Made by a program: the position numbers and the translations under genes. Under the pieces are notes generated by a model that worked only from the letters and a program-made list of their open reading frames with translations, was not told the DNA's origin and did not search any database. 64,000 nucleotides of DNA from contig CM034537.1 in assembly GCA_020002185.1 (NCBI GenBank), forward strand, positions 7,213,448 to 7,277,447, written 5' to 3'. Shown here piece after piece: positions 10,981 to 22,914 of the stretch; positions within the stretch are counted from its first letter, which is position 1; each line of letters begins with the position of its first letter. The stretch comes from Paraescarpia echinospica. Taxonomy: Eukaryota; Annelida; Polychaeta; Sabellida; Siboglinidae.

Positions 10981-12390
10981 TCATGAGTTGCTTAGGGACT
11001 CTAGTCTTCTATGTTCTTCTTTGGATGATGTCAGCCGTTCCTTTATTGGAGTATCAGTCAAGATTAATGTTTTGGCTCCTTTTCTGCCAGCAGTTGTTTT
11101 CCGCGGTTGCGCTTTGGGGAATGGGCGTGGCAGGTTTCCTTCGTTGATGGCAGAGCAATGACAATTGACAATTGAGGCTTGATAGCTTGTGCCAGCTTGT
11201 AGCTCTGTAGTTTCTGCTCTTCCATCTGTGGTGTCTACACTTTGTGCTGCTCTGTCATCAGTGGCTCCCGTATCTGGTGCTGCCTTGTCATCCTTGTCGA
11301 CCATATATGGTGCTGCTCTGCCATCAGTGTCATCCATATCTGGTGCTACTCTGCCATCGGCGGCATCCATTTCTGGTACCGGTCGATCGGTCACAAAAGA
11401 TGACAGGAATGCATCATCATTGAAAATATTTATGTCAGCAGGGAAGACTCCTGACACACGGAAGCCAGAGATGATGTCCTCTGGTGTGAATGCTCTTGGA
11501 AAGGGTAAACCTAGAACTTCGGCAATAACATATATGGTCATGTGTTGGCCAGGTTGGCTTATCTGCCAGGTGTTGCAACCATCATTGTTATACTTCTTAA
11601 AGGGACCGTACACTGAATGATCAAGAGGTTGCAACTGACGGTTGCAGTGGGGAGGGAATGATACCATGACTAACTTGCCCTTGGCTAGATCCAGTGATTC
11701 GATGCTGATATGGCTCTCGTGATTTTCAAGGAAAAAAAGAACCGGGTTTGCCATTGAGCAATGCGTGTATGTAATGAAGTGTTGCATCCATTCCAGGAAA
11801 TTATCAGCCGTTATCCACCCGCTGGAATGTGTGACGCCAACTGTACCAGGTGGTGCGACCTTGATCATTCCCTCTTTAAAGTGAATCAGACAAAAAATCT
11901 GAAATGGGGGAATTGCCATGCCCACAGCATTTATTGCACCACACATGGTGTAGAGTGTTCCGCTCTGCCGATGTCACCTGGCCCACTTGTTTTTATCCTG
12001 GCTGCAATAATCTTTGGTGGCCTCTGGACGGTTGTTAATCCCGTCTCATCAACATTATATATATATATATATATATATATATTACTTAGTTCAAAGTTGT
12101 GACGAGACATCCCAGATTCCAGATTGTCAAAGAACTGTCCCACATTTGTTTTATTAAAACTTGTCGCTCGGCTTAAACTGGTTGCTTCAGGCGTCCTGAT
12201 TGAAATTCGACTATTTCTGTTTACAAAGGACTGCAACCAAGCTCCCCCATCCTTTTTCTTGCCATTCCAAAACTCCGGAAACTTCTTGTGATTTGAAAGG
12301 CCGTTGTTGTTGACCCTTGATGATGTTTGGATGCCAACAAGGGATAGTCAACCAACTCAGACGTCTCAGCATCATCGAAGTCCCTCAGTA
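10981..12390 (-). pseudogene. pogo/Tigger-type DDE transposase, main part
   Basis: A cut-and-paste transposase of the pogo group (Tc1/mariner superfamily). The first catalytic Asp is visible in NVDETGL (about 12,040). A frameshift lies near 11,940. The long frame 11946-10981 carries the family blocks PPGT, SGWIT, SHISIE, SFPPHCNRQLQPLD (third acidic residue) and the terminal ITSGFR-like and VTDRP blocks. At the second catalytic position the block reads FLENHESH, with Glu where the family has Asp, so the enzyme was probably already dead. The tail contains an Asp/Thr/Ala-rich imperfect repeat (DGRAAP, DDKAAP, DDRAAQ). The (TA)n at 12,056 has expanded inside the coding frame. Confidence 0.8.
12056..12082. 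repeat. (TA)n microsatellite inside the transposase frame
   Basis: About 27 bp of alternating TA, encoding Ile-Tyr repeats immediately before the catalytic NVDETG motif of the pogo transposase on -. Relatives have only a short tyrosine-containing stretch here, so the array looks like a later expansion. Confidence 0.85.
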
Positions 12391-12589
12391 GTAATGTTTA
12401 CGTCGTTATTTTATGTTCAGTTATACATGACACATGTTTTATATGCTACGTATCGTCTTTTTGTTTATTATAACAAGCTCTTAAAATATTACTTCAGGCT
12501 TATTTCTGCACACGATTTATGTATAAATACACTGTTTTTTGTGTCGCATTTTTTAGTTTCGAATTTGTTCAAAGTAGAAATCCTTCATT

Positions 12590-15150
12590 CATCTGTATAC
12601 CACAGCTTCGAGGCATTATGTATTCTTATAAAAGGTTCATCTATGTCTGTTAATTTTATTTGCATATATTGCCCTCCTAGAAACAAAAGTAAATGTTTTG
12701 AAGAATTTCTAGATTTTCTTGAAACAACATTACAATTATATGAAGAATTATATATTCTATGTGATTTTAATATCCATGTTGATTTACCTATCCTTAATAC
12801 TAGGTTATTCGTGGATGCACTTCAAACATTTGACTTACAACAGCATGTCACATTCCCTACTCATATCCATGGGCATTGGCTCGACTTGTTTATCACTAGG
12901 TCAAACTGCAATAACATCAAGGTGGTATCTGTTACTGATGGATTATCAAATCATCATACTGTAATTATTGAGTCCCAGAGTCGAGTCAAGACCAGCACAA
13001 CAATTTATTACTTTCCGACTTAATTAATCCAAAAACTACATTGTGTGAGCTAGTAAACCAGTAGTACGTTACACTAAGTAATCTTCTTGATAAAGATGCC
13101 CCCAAACAAACATATACAGTAAAAGTTCGTCTACCGTCACCATGGATGTCACTAGACATCGTACAAACAAAACGTCGCCGTCGATATCTTGAAAGAATTT
13201 GGCGACGTACCCGTTCATCCCTTGATCGGATCCGCTATACTAAGCAGTTACATATGTGCAACCGCATGATGTTAAAAGCAAAATCAGACTATTATACGAA
13301 TTTAATATCACCAATTCTGAAAAAACCTTGCCAAATATGGAAATCCATCAATAGTGTCCTTCATCGGAAGAAACCAAAAGTATTGCGTGATACCTCTTCA
13401 TTGGATACATTATGCAGCATGTTTTCAAAATATTTCACGGATAAGATTGCTTACATTCGATCATGTTTTGTTATTAATGACGTTGATTACAAGTTTAGTG
13501 AACAGCCGCTTGTTGATAATACACTGCAATGTTTTACATCTGCAACTACAAGTGAAGTTCGCAATATCATACAAAAGTGTCCTAACAAATCGACTCTTTT
13601 CCAACATTTCTACTGAAGAGTTGCATTGATCAACTGGTTTATCCTATTACAAATATTATAAATATGTAAATGCATGATGGTGTTGTTCCACCCGAATTCA
13701 AGCAAGCTCTTGTCAATCCTCTTATTAAAAAATAAAGTATGTGCAAAAATGACCTAAACAATTACCGTCCTATCTAAAATCTTAATTTTCTGTCGAACGT
13801 TTTTGAGAAAGTTGTTGCAAATCGACTCCATGAACACATTTATTCACAGCATTTATCAAATGATCTACAATCTGCATATAAGCGATTTCATTCAACTGAG
13901 ACGGCTCTTATTAAAATACACAATGACATTATATGCAATATGGATAATAGCAAATTGACTGCGCTCACCTTACTGCATCTATCAGCTGATTTTGATACAA
14001 TAGATCACGACATTCTTTTACATCGCCTTAATAGACATTTTGGTATATCTGGCATGGTTATTCAGTGGTTTAGTTCATATTTTTCAGACTGATACCAAAG
14101 CATTAACATATCTGGCTCACTGTCTTGTCCAGAACATCTTCCATTTGGTGTCCAACAAGGTTCTGTCCTTAGCCCTGTTCTGTTTAGCTTATACACTACA
14201 TCCCTTAGTCGAGTCATATCTAATCATAATATAAATCATCATTTGTATGCTGACGATACACATGTATATATATATCACTTTCACTAACTGACGCACATAC
14301 ATCTCTATCAACTTTAAATGACTGTCTCACTGACATCTTGCTGTGGATGGAAGCAAGTAAATTTAAATTAATTCCAGATAAAACTGATCTAATTATCATT
14401 GGCACAAAACAACAACGAAACAAGGTTGTTAACTACTTTCCAGTTAAATTGCTTGATAATGATACATCACCATCAGATACTGTTCGTAATCTAGGTGTTA
14501 TCTTTGACAGTGATTTCAGCTTTAAGCAGAACATTTCTCAAGTATGTAAATCCTGTTTCTACCATATACGTGATTTCCGCCGAATTCGGCGTCATTTGTC
14601 TTTATCTACTGTCAAAACAATATCAGTATCTCTAATTAGCAATCGCCTTGACTATTGCAACTCACTCCTAAACGATATTGCTAAAAAAGGACGTAGCTAA
14701 ATTCCAACGTGTAAAGAATTGATTGGCATGTGTAATACTAAAAGTACCTCGTTTCTCACCATCTTTGTCCCTACTTAGACAGTTGCATTGGCTTCCAGTT
14801 ACATATCGAATACAATTCAAATTAGCGACTATCACACATCGTACCCTTTCTACGCAACATCCATCCTATTTGTTATATCCCCAGGAATCTCAGATCATCT
14901 GTTTCACAACGACTTTTTGTTCCGAAAACCAAGCTAAATATCGGCAAACGTGCTTTTTCTGTAGCTGCACCCAAAATCTGGAATAAAATCCCTATCGCTT
15001 TAAAATCATCTGAGACTATAAATACCTTCCGTAAAAAACTATACTTATTTATTTGGAATTGCATTCCCACCCTAACCTTCGGCGGTCCCTTGCTCTAATG
15101 ACGACTCTTGCTTGTCCCTTTTAACGATTTTGCCCAATAAATTTTGTATG
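12590..15150 (+). mobile_element. L2-type LINE, degraded
   Basis: Remains of an endonuclease (FICIYCPP near 12,655; CDFNIHVD near 12,761; LDLFITR near 12,880), a linker (13,146-13,616), a reverse transcriptase with many stops (PQSAYKRFHST-like region near 13,870; DTIDHDILLHRL near 13,994), then RNLGVIFDSDFSF near 14,480 and the C-terminal LRQLHWLPVTYRIQFKL block near 14,780. The catalytic YADDT block (near 14,247) is followed by frame breaks. The element is old. It lies between the presumed N-terminal and main parts of the pogo transposase and is inserted on the opposite strand. Confidence 0.8.
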
Positions 15151-15270
15151 TTGCGCCTCTGAGCTCAGATTCCTGGGGATTTAGGCGCTATTGAAGTTTG
15201 TCATAATTATTATTATTCGGGCTTATAGTGCATGTTGTCTGGAATGGTAAGAATATTATAGCACTATTGC

Positions 15271-15639
<369 letters not shown>

Positions 15640-15739
15640 ACAACAGTAGGCCTATCAGAGCGTGTATCAGGTGGTCTAGCTGGCATATGCCTAACACGCC
15701 CGTGGATCAGCCACTAACTAAAGATGCATAGAAGTAATG

Positions 15740-15935
15740 TAGCATACTCACACCCGTTGTTCCAGTTGGGTCTGCCAAGGCAACATATGGCTTTGGAATT
15801 TGTGTTGCTTTTGCCACCTAACGAAGTGCCTGGCCAGCAACAACCATTTGAACAGCCTCTTTCATGCGGTCCTTATATGTATCAAAGTTTGTATCCTCGG
15901 CCTCTTTCTCATGGTTTGTGATGTTATGTAGAAAC
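15740..15935 (-). pseudogene. Probable N-terminal HTH exon of the pogo transposase
   Basis: On - the frame reads YKDRMKEAVQMVVAGQALR, then TAG, then VAKATQIPKPYVAL. This is the pattern of a psq-type helix-turn-helix (acidic lead, 'Av..V..G', 'AA...IP...L') that pogo transposases carry at the N-terminus. A GTGAGT donor-like site follows the segment. It lies upstream, on the same strand, of the transposase body at 12.4-10.98 kb, with the degraded L2 LINE and the microsatellite between. It contains one in-frame TAG. The assignment is moderate: the segment is short and partly diverged. Confidence 0.45.
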
Positions 15936-15969
15936 TAAAAATAAAATATCACTATGTTGAAATGTCACC

Positions 15970-16026
15970 GGGGCTAAGTGGGACACTGTTCCAGTTAGCC
16001 CCATCTCAAATGTCCCATTTAGCCCC
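15970..16026. repeat. Short inverted repeat (16-bp arms)
   Basis: ggggctaagtgggaca at 15970-15985 and tgtcccatttagcccc at 16011-16026 are reverse complements apart from one position, with a 25-base loop. A related 'gtgtcccatataaccccgtgtccc' segment occurs near 16,679. It could be a stem-loop or terminal-repeat remnant of a DNA transposon. Confidence 0.7.
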
Positions 16027-16236
16027 ATTCGGATGTATGCATGAAAACCTGTGATTACTCTGTCACATGTTTGAGAATGGTCATCTTACTTCCCTGTATT
16101 AGTTCCTATTTTAATGTTTAATGTTGATATTTGTTCATACTAACAACCTATGACAGTTTAAGTTTTATGGGGTTGACAATGGTCAAAAATTATTTTGAAT
16201 GGTGAAAAATGCGTTAATATTTACTTGCTCTCTAAC

Positions 16237-16565
16237 AGTAAAGTAAAAGTTCTGACATAGCGCAGTACCCAGTCCTCAGGACTGCTCAAAGCGCTTTACA
16301 TTTTACTCCCTGGCAGACCTGTTCAAACGAACGCCATCTCGACTTCTCTGGGAAGCACCCAGCCACGCTGCAATTAATGCGCGAATATTATTCGTACACA
16401 AATATCCACCACTGTCTATAGCCAGAGGTACTCATTCATATAGCTGAGTGAATTGGTGCAACGTATAGTGAACGAACTTGCCCAAGATTCGACACCGCCG
16501 CACAGGATTCGAAACCTGGTTCTCTCATTCGAGAGTCCGATGCTTTAGCCATTACACCACGACAC
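16237..16565 (-). mobile_element. tRNA-derived SINE
   Basis: On - the first ~75 bases (16565-16492) resemble a tRNA. They have an A-box-like tggtgtaatggctaaagc and a B-box-like ggtttcgaatcc with one extra T. About 255 bases of non-tRNA body follow, ending in an AGTAAAGTAAAAG-like tail. The body contains 'gtaaagcgctttgagcag' and 'tactgcgctatgtca', similar to the 3' regions of several invertebrate SINEs. Polymerase III promoter boxes are recognisable, but the extra base and missing tRNA stems rule out a functional tRNA. Confidence 0.7.
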
Positions 16566-16724
16566 TACACAGATTGCTGCCATATGAAAAATTGTCTGTG
16601 GAATGAAAAGGGTGTTCCCTGCTATTCTGAAAACGAGGCGTCAGAGAATTTCCTGTTTGGGAATTCTCTACTAGAGCAGTGTCCCATATAACCCCGTGTC
16701 CCAGTTTGTACCGGTATCCCCTTC

Positions 16725-18015
16725 TTATAGTTCTTTATGGTTCCCATACGTTGAAAGTGAGCAGCAAAGAGGGGTGTATTCTGGAACGAGAAAATTATAT
16801 TTTAAAGCAATGACAATGTCGGTAGCGGTGCAGCACAGTTTATGTTGCGCATCACATTATTGTCACCGCAAAATGCGAAAAGAGAACCTGTCAATAATAT
16901 TTAATTCATGTACAAACTTTTCAATATTAAGACAATATCGAAGGATTTGATAACGTCTTGAAATATGGAACAAAATCTGTTTTTGGCTGAGAAGTTATGG
17001 AGCGGTCATTATATAAGGTGGAGTTTTTAGTCGCCATCATGGGTGTGCAAGTGGACGGCTTTTAGGAACCATATGTGAAGGTGCAGTTGGCGTTTTGGTG
17101 AGTTTGAAGAGGGTTGCTGTTGGATTTTTGGTGAGGCAGCAGTTGGAGGGTTTTGATGATAATATATATAGTCACCTCGTTTCGACGCACATATATAAAA
17201 TGTCATTAACACATTTATTAAGTGTAAATATGGTGTGAGCACCATGAATAACTACCTCACGTTACTAAACATACATTATGCAGTAAATCAACAATGGCAT
17301 TAATCATGTATACTGCACATATATAATAATTAACTCCACCAATGTTTATGAACATAGAACTGTGAGCCTTGCTACCACGAAAACTGGCTATTATTTTGAA
17401 TTTGGACCATTTTCTTTCAGTTTTCATAGCATATTTTCAAACTTACCACTAGTTTGTATGTAAACTAACATGGATACCTATTGATTATGGAAGTGGTCCC
17501 CGGGGTATATGAGTGGTTGTCTCAACACAATATTTTTAGAATATCTGATTATTATCTATAGTTGCATCCACTTGAAGCTTTTAGAAACAGATAAATATAT
17601 ATGTGTGAATCGCAAAGTTATGGTTATACTCGTGAACAAAAAATGCAAAACCACTTTTGAAAACCTTCTTAAAGAGGCTCACCAAAATTGCCAACTTACA
17701 TAATTACCGCTCCCTGACTTCTCGCCTGAAATATAGTTTGTTCTATAGAAATTTCCTGATATCAAATCCTTCGATATTGACAATTTCGTACATTAATTGA
17801 ACAATACTGACATGTTATCCTTCCGCAGTTTGCGATAAAAACAGCGTGATTCCAACATAACATGTGTTGCACCGCGATCGATTTTGTTAGTACGATCAAA
17901 TAGCTCGTATTAAAACGTAATTTTCATGTTCCAGAATGCATAACATACCTAGTTTGTTTCATCCATATTTGCTTCTCACTTTCAACTTAAGGGAACCTTA
18001 AAGAACTACAGATAT
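16725..18015. repeat. Large imperfect inverted repeat (arms ~300 and ~340 bp)
   Basis: The left arm is about 16,725-17,025 and the right arm about 17,675-18,015 in inverse orientation. Shared blocks in the same order include 'tagttctttawggttccc', 'gttgaaagtgag.agcaaa', 'attctggaac..gaaaatta', 'gcggtgca.cac', 'tatcgaaggatttgata' and 'ggagcggt.attat'. Identity looks like roughly 70% with indels. The ~650-bp centre has no credible ORF. It may be a non-autonomous DNA transposon with long terminal inverted repeats, or two related repeats facing each other. Outside the arms (16,566-16,724; 18,016-18,111) I recognise nothing. Confidence 0.75.
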
Positions 18016-18111
18016 GACTTTCAGAATAATGATTACAGTTTGGAACAAAACATGACAATATGATAACAGAGAAGGCTGAAAACAAGTGTTGTTGGAACCG
18101 GCGCTGCAGCG

Positions 18112-18459
18112 TGACGTCACACTTCGGTGCTTTCAGGTAGGTTAACGTTTTCTTCTTACACCAGCTATATTTAACCTCTTTGGTACTGGTACCCCTTCAG
18201 CCAGCCACTAAACAGTAATGTCTCCTCCATTTCAAAATAACAAACTCAACAAAAAGTTGAAATAGTTAAAGGGAATAAAAACATCTATTGCTTGAATTCA
18301 TATTAAATTAGATCCTGCTATATATTTCCATGTCCACCAAGCCAAAAAAATCCCCAAAAATCGAAGAATTAAAAATTCCACATTTTATGCTGTACATCCG
18401 GACATTTTCGAATATGCATATTTTTGGCGCGCTTTTCGGGATGCCGAGATGTGACGTCA
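18112..18459 (+). promoter_or_regulatory. Candidate promoter of the THAP gene (two CRE sites, E2F-like site)
   Basis: Full palindromic CRE sites (tgacgtca) lie at 18112-18119 and 18452-18459, and an E2F-like tttttggcgcgc lies at 18421-18432. All are within 440 bp upstream of the THAP start codon at 18549. No TATA box is evident. These are motif matches only. Confidence 0.4.
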
Positions 18460-18548
18460 GAGTTGACTCTGCCGATACAGCGACCGCTTGTTTACATTAA
18501 TTCTCAGCAATATGACAGCAGAGGTGGCTGTGTAATACGAATATCATC

Positions 18549-19040
18549 ATGGTTCATTGTGCGGCATTCGGTTGTAATGCAAACTCTTCTAAACATACAG
18601 CAACACACCATTTTTTTCGGTTCCCTACGGATCCAGTTTTATTGAAGAAACACAGCCGGCTTTGCTCCGCTCATTTTGAGAAAAGCTGTTTTGATCGCGA
18701 TCCGGAGATGTTGGCAACCCTTGGATATCCTGGTGCTCGAATATCGTTGAAAAGCGATGCAGTCCCAACAATATTCCCGGCAGTAGAAGCTGCATTGATG
18801 CCGTCAATCCGCAGAAGACAGGCGTCGGCACGGGCAGGATCGACGGCCGCTTTGCCCGAGTCGAAGGCAAGCGGGTCTCGCAAGCGTTGTTCCAGTGCCG
18901 CAGTCGCCGCTGCAGGCTCCGCTGCCGCTGTCACTACAGCCGGCTCAGCAACTACACCCATGGCTTCTTTGGGGTACCAGGTTCCTTCGACGAGTGGTGA
19001 ATTTACGAGGTCTGCTTACCGAAAGCGGCAACGAATCAAG
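18549..19040 (+). CDS. THAP-domain protein, exon 1
   Basis: Starts MVHCAAFGC and runs 164 codons to a GTAATT donor at 19041 in phase 0. THAP domains are C2CH zinc-binding DNA-binding domains found in host regulators and P-type transposases. The opening Cys pair, 'HHFFRFPTDP', 'SRLCSAHF' and the closing 'VPTIFP' are all present. The stretch between 'LLKK' and 'HSRLC' is shorter than usual: the segment that normally holds the invariant Trp is missing (about 13-15 residues). A Ser/Ala-rich linker follows, ending in basic 'RKRQRIK'. The exon joins in phase to the exon at 21948. CRE and E2F motifs lie upstream. It may be a host gene or a domesticated or decayed transposon gene. Confidence 0.7.
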
Positions 19041-21947
19041 GTAATTCTTACATGTTATATCTACTATTATTATTCTGTAGGTCTAGTATAATGCCTGGAC
19101 TGGACGGTCTCGTGTGAGTCAAGTGTCAAAATAAGTTATTCAACTTATTGTCATTGTATCCCATTGGTTCCAATCATATCACGGAACTCTTCCTAAGTAT
19201 CTTATATTCTAAATGTTGTAGTTATGCACGATACTACTATAATAAATCTACATATACTCAGTTTTGTGGAAAATTTGATAGTGTAATCAAATCGATTCAG
19301 GTGACTGTTTTTATCATTATCATGTTTACAGGAATGTAAGGCAATAAAACAAAAACGTCAGCAAATTAATTGATGCTAATTTGTTAGTTATGCATTTAAT
19401 TAATCTATTTACTTTTACATGCAAATAAGAAATAATTATTTTAATTATACTCGTTGCCGAGTCAGGTTAGTCTGTTATAATAAGTTTTTTAAACCGTAAG
19501 AAGCAATACTTGGATGTAGAACATTGCAATGTGAATTTGCAGATGGAAGAATAATTATATTTTCAAATGTATTTAACGTTGAATTTGCATAAATTAATTA
19601 TTATTTTTCATACATAACATTTGTTGTTTTTTAAATGACAATACTTGGACTTTATGAAAGTGCCATGCATTTTGATCAACATCAAATGTATGTACACATA
19701 AAGTACCATGCATAAGTTAGATATTTAAAACACAAATTAAAAAATTAGGAAGTGGTCTGTCTCACTCTCATAGTTGGAACCAGTTGCTGGCAATCTCCTC
19801 CTCTGACACATGACTCACTAAAGTCTTATGTCATCAATGACTTGCTGAAGAATTATCCCCCATCAGTATTCTCTGTAGAAACAGTTTATTACAGTGTTTG
19901 GCACCTGTCTGCTAATCCAGCTAATTGGACTCCTTTGTTGTGACTCCTCCACTTGACTGAGGAACTAAGTGTAGTGTTTGCCCTAGTCAACTGATCAAAG
20001 ATCAAATCTAATTAATTACCAGTTGACATTGCACTTTGTAGGTCTTTCCTGCTATGAATAACAAATACACCAGCCACCTCCAGCTGGCCCACTGCATTCT
20101 CCCTCCAGTTAAAATAGTTATCTGAACCTGATCTACTGGTAATTAAAGCATGCTAGGTGGAAATGGCAGGAACTGGGTAACATGGATGTGACATGTCGGA
20201 TACTTATTATTACTATAATTAACCCATGCAATTAACCCATGCCTAACATCACCCTGATCACCATTGCAATTGGTAAACCTTGCAGGTAGAAGTGATTAAT
20301 TATTATTAATATTGAATGGTTACCACATTGAACACCCTGTAGATTACATTATGTATTCATCGAGTTAATAATATATTATGTTTAAGTTTTCAAAAGTAAT
20401 GTTTTCAATAAATATAATTCTTACAGTAGATGCAGCTTTCATAACACACACTATTGTAACACACAAGTACTGTTACATTTGTTACTATAGAATTCTTACA
20501 GTAGATGCAGCTTTCATAACACACACTATTGTAACACACAAGTACTGTTACATTTGTTACTATATAATTTTTAATATTTCAATAGTAATTTATTGATTTG
20601 TATTTTCATAACTCCAGTGCACAGGCCTATGGTGAATTACATTACAGTGTCATATATTGCTATTGCCTAGTTTCCATTTTATTACAGTTGAATATCGAAG
20701 ACAATGTACATCATGCAATATATACTATTACATTTGAAGGTATTATCATTACATTTTGAATTGGAACTACAGTATGTACCGAGATAAATATTTAGAACAA
20801 AAATATAACTATTGTATCTTGTATTATCTACTAACAACGTTTACGGATAGAACATATTTTTCATTTTATGTCTGTATAACATGAATGAATGGAAGACAAA
20901 AGAAATGTCACTGCAATTTAATAGATTGCAATCAGTGTAATTACACCTTACTGCTTGGTGCATTGCTAATTACTGCCACAAGTCATGATGTTTTTTTAAA
21001 CAGAAGCTCAGAAATGTACCAAGGACCAGTATTCGGCTCCCACATTATTCATGGGATGGATGTTGGCAATCATAAAACCTGGATAAACTAGTTCAATAGG
21101 ATACAGAAAGCATAATTAAATTTATATTTTGATGCGACATATATTAATAAACATGTATATATATTATATGCCAGTTACTATTACATTGTTTCTGTTATTA
21201 TATTGTGTTTTGTTCAACTTATTGTTACTAATAGGTATTATTACACCACTCCTGGAGCAGGCTTCCTATAGTGACTATAACATTGAGTATTGCAGGATTG
21301 TTCATGTCTGCAGTCACATATTGTTATGATAGTAACTATATCAATGGATAAGGATTCTACTAATGATGTTACAAAATGTCATTAATGAATTTATTTGATT
21401 TTTAACTTAATGTTATTAAAAAAATCAAGTAAATTTATCAAATAATAAATATGTTCACAATTGGATGTGGGTTGTTGCCCAGCTACCAAGTGTGAAAATG
21501 GTCATTTGTTGTGAAACAATAACAATAAATGCAATGCAAGTTGCAAACCTATCTATTGTATATTTAATAGATGATTAGTTATAACCAAAAATAAAATGTT
21601 CACAAGTAATATATTGTCACATTTTCCAGGTAATTGTTTGCATAAAAGTGTAACATAACAAAAGTAACTATGTCTCTGTGTAGATTCTGTAAGCGTGATA
21701 TCAATTATTTATGATGTTTTTATCATAGAATAAACAATACATACCTTGCAACTTGAAATTAATTTATTAATTTGTATTTTTCACAGCTAGGCAGTCTGTT
21801 CACACTTGGAAGCTGGGCAAATGACTAGACAAATGGATGTACTCCTTTCTGACAAGATGGTAAAAGACAGGATTTTGTTTGCTTTTGTCAGAAACCTACA
21901 ACAATTTATTTTTTTGCAAATTCTATAAGGGTCATTTGTTATTTCAG
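19041..21947 (+). other. Presumed intron of the THAP gene, AT-rich
   Basis: Runs from a GTAATT donor to a ttatttcag acceptor. It is AT-rich and I see no gene inside. It contains a 75-bp tandem duplication (20,416-20,565) and a ~395-bp segment (about 20,991-21,386) that is absent from the second copy of this region at 42.0 kb. Confidence 0.55.
20416..20565. repeat. 75-bp perfect-looking tandem duplication
   Basis: Two units of about 75 bp begin aattcttacagtagatgcag at 20416 and 20491. The contig on the right of the N gap (41501) begins at exactly this word, so the duplication may have caused the contig break. Confidence 0.85.
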
Positions 21948-22565
21948 TTATTTGCTGACATTCTGGCAGCAGCTCGAGATAGTCCACCGTCGACCAAGAA
22001 TGGGTCATCTGAAGATACAGCAACTGAATATGACAGCTCTCGTACGGATTCCTGTGATACAGAGGATTCCACACCTGAGTCAGTCACAGCTTCCACTCCA
22101 AAAAGGAGCAGCAAATGCTTTCAGGTTGACATCAGGCCATCAACTCGCACGAGAAGAGTGCAAGCAGTCTGTGCATCAGAGCAGGTTGCTGTGCAGGTGA
22201 CATCAGCAGTGAGGTCAACGAGTGTGCAGTGCAGTTTGTTGACTGGTCCGATTAGTGACTCGAGTGACTAAAACGGGGAGGAAGTGACATCTGCTGCAGA
22301 TCCAGAGTATGTTTGCTCTGACAATGAGTCGACTAGTCGTGACAGCAGCAACAGTGACAGCGATGACCATGTCGACCAGTACACTGACACAGAGGAGGGT
22401 GTTACAAACAAGACTCCCTTGAGGAAAGATTGCTGCCCTTCCAGGGAGAGGTACTTCTTGGTTGCAGAGTCTTCACTTCGTCATCTTTTCGCACGTTGCC
22501 GAAACTGCACTGGCCAAACCAATGTCGTAGTGCAGCAGTTTCTCGGCTCAATGGGAAGTTGCCCT
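21948..22565 (+). pseudogene. THAP gene, exon 2, with in-frame stop
   Basis: Follows a ttatttcag acceptor; in phase 0 it continues the THAP exon. It encodes a Ser/Thr/Asp-rich acidic region, then 'RERYFLVAESSLRHLFARCRNC', a pattern (hydrophobic 'vfes.l..LF..C..C') seen downstream of THAP domains in transposon-like invertebrate genes. An in-frame TAA lies at 22269-22271, between two well-behaved halves. A GTAAAG donor-like site follows at 22566, although the frame also closes at 22587-22589. AATAAA occurs at 22,908. The same stop is present in the second copy (42.9 kb). Confidence 0.6.
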
Positions 22566-22806
22566 GTAAAGATAATAATTGGTCTGTAGATGTGAAGCTA
22601 TGCTATTTATTAGCATGTCATAGGTAAAGTGATCAACAAAATGGACTAGATAACTTGTTTATCAATGGGTATTTGCTGAAGCCATATTCTCATCTGCCTG
22701 CAGGGGAAGTATTCCCATGGGTGTTGTTTGGCTTATAACCATTGTCTGTGCACCGTGTGGTGATTCACATTGTGTTACCAGGTATACACAGTTACCAACA
22801 TTTGGA

Positions 22807-22914
22807 ATGATTCATCCCAGTAACACTGTGTTATGAAACTTGCTTGATGAATTTGTAATGATTCAACCCAGTAAAACTGTGTTCTGAAACTTGCTTGATG
22901 GATTTGTAATAAAT
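22807..22914 (+). repeat. 51-bp tandem duplication and polyadenylation signal
   Basis: Two 51-bp units (atgattcawcccagtaamactg...) lie at 22807-22857 and 22858-22908, directly followed by AATAAA. This fits the 3' end of the + THAP transcript. From 22,915 to 23,580 I see no gene. Confidence 0.6.

Noticed and set aside
16492..16565. tRNA gene on -
   Set aside because: The B box has an extra T, cloverleaf stems do not close, and it continues into a SINE body.
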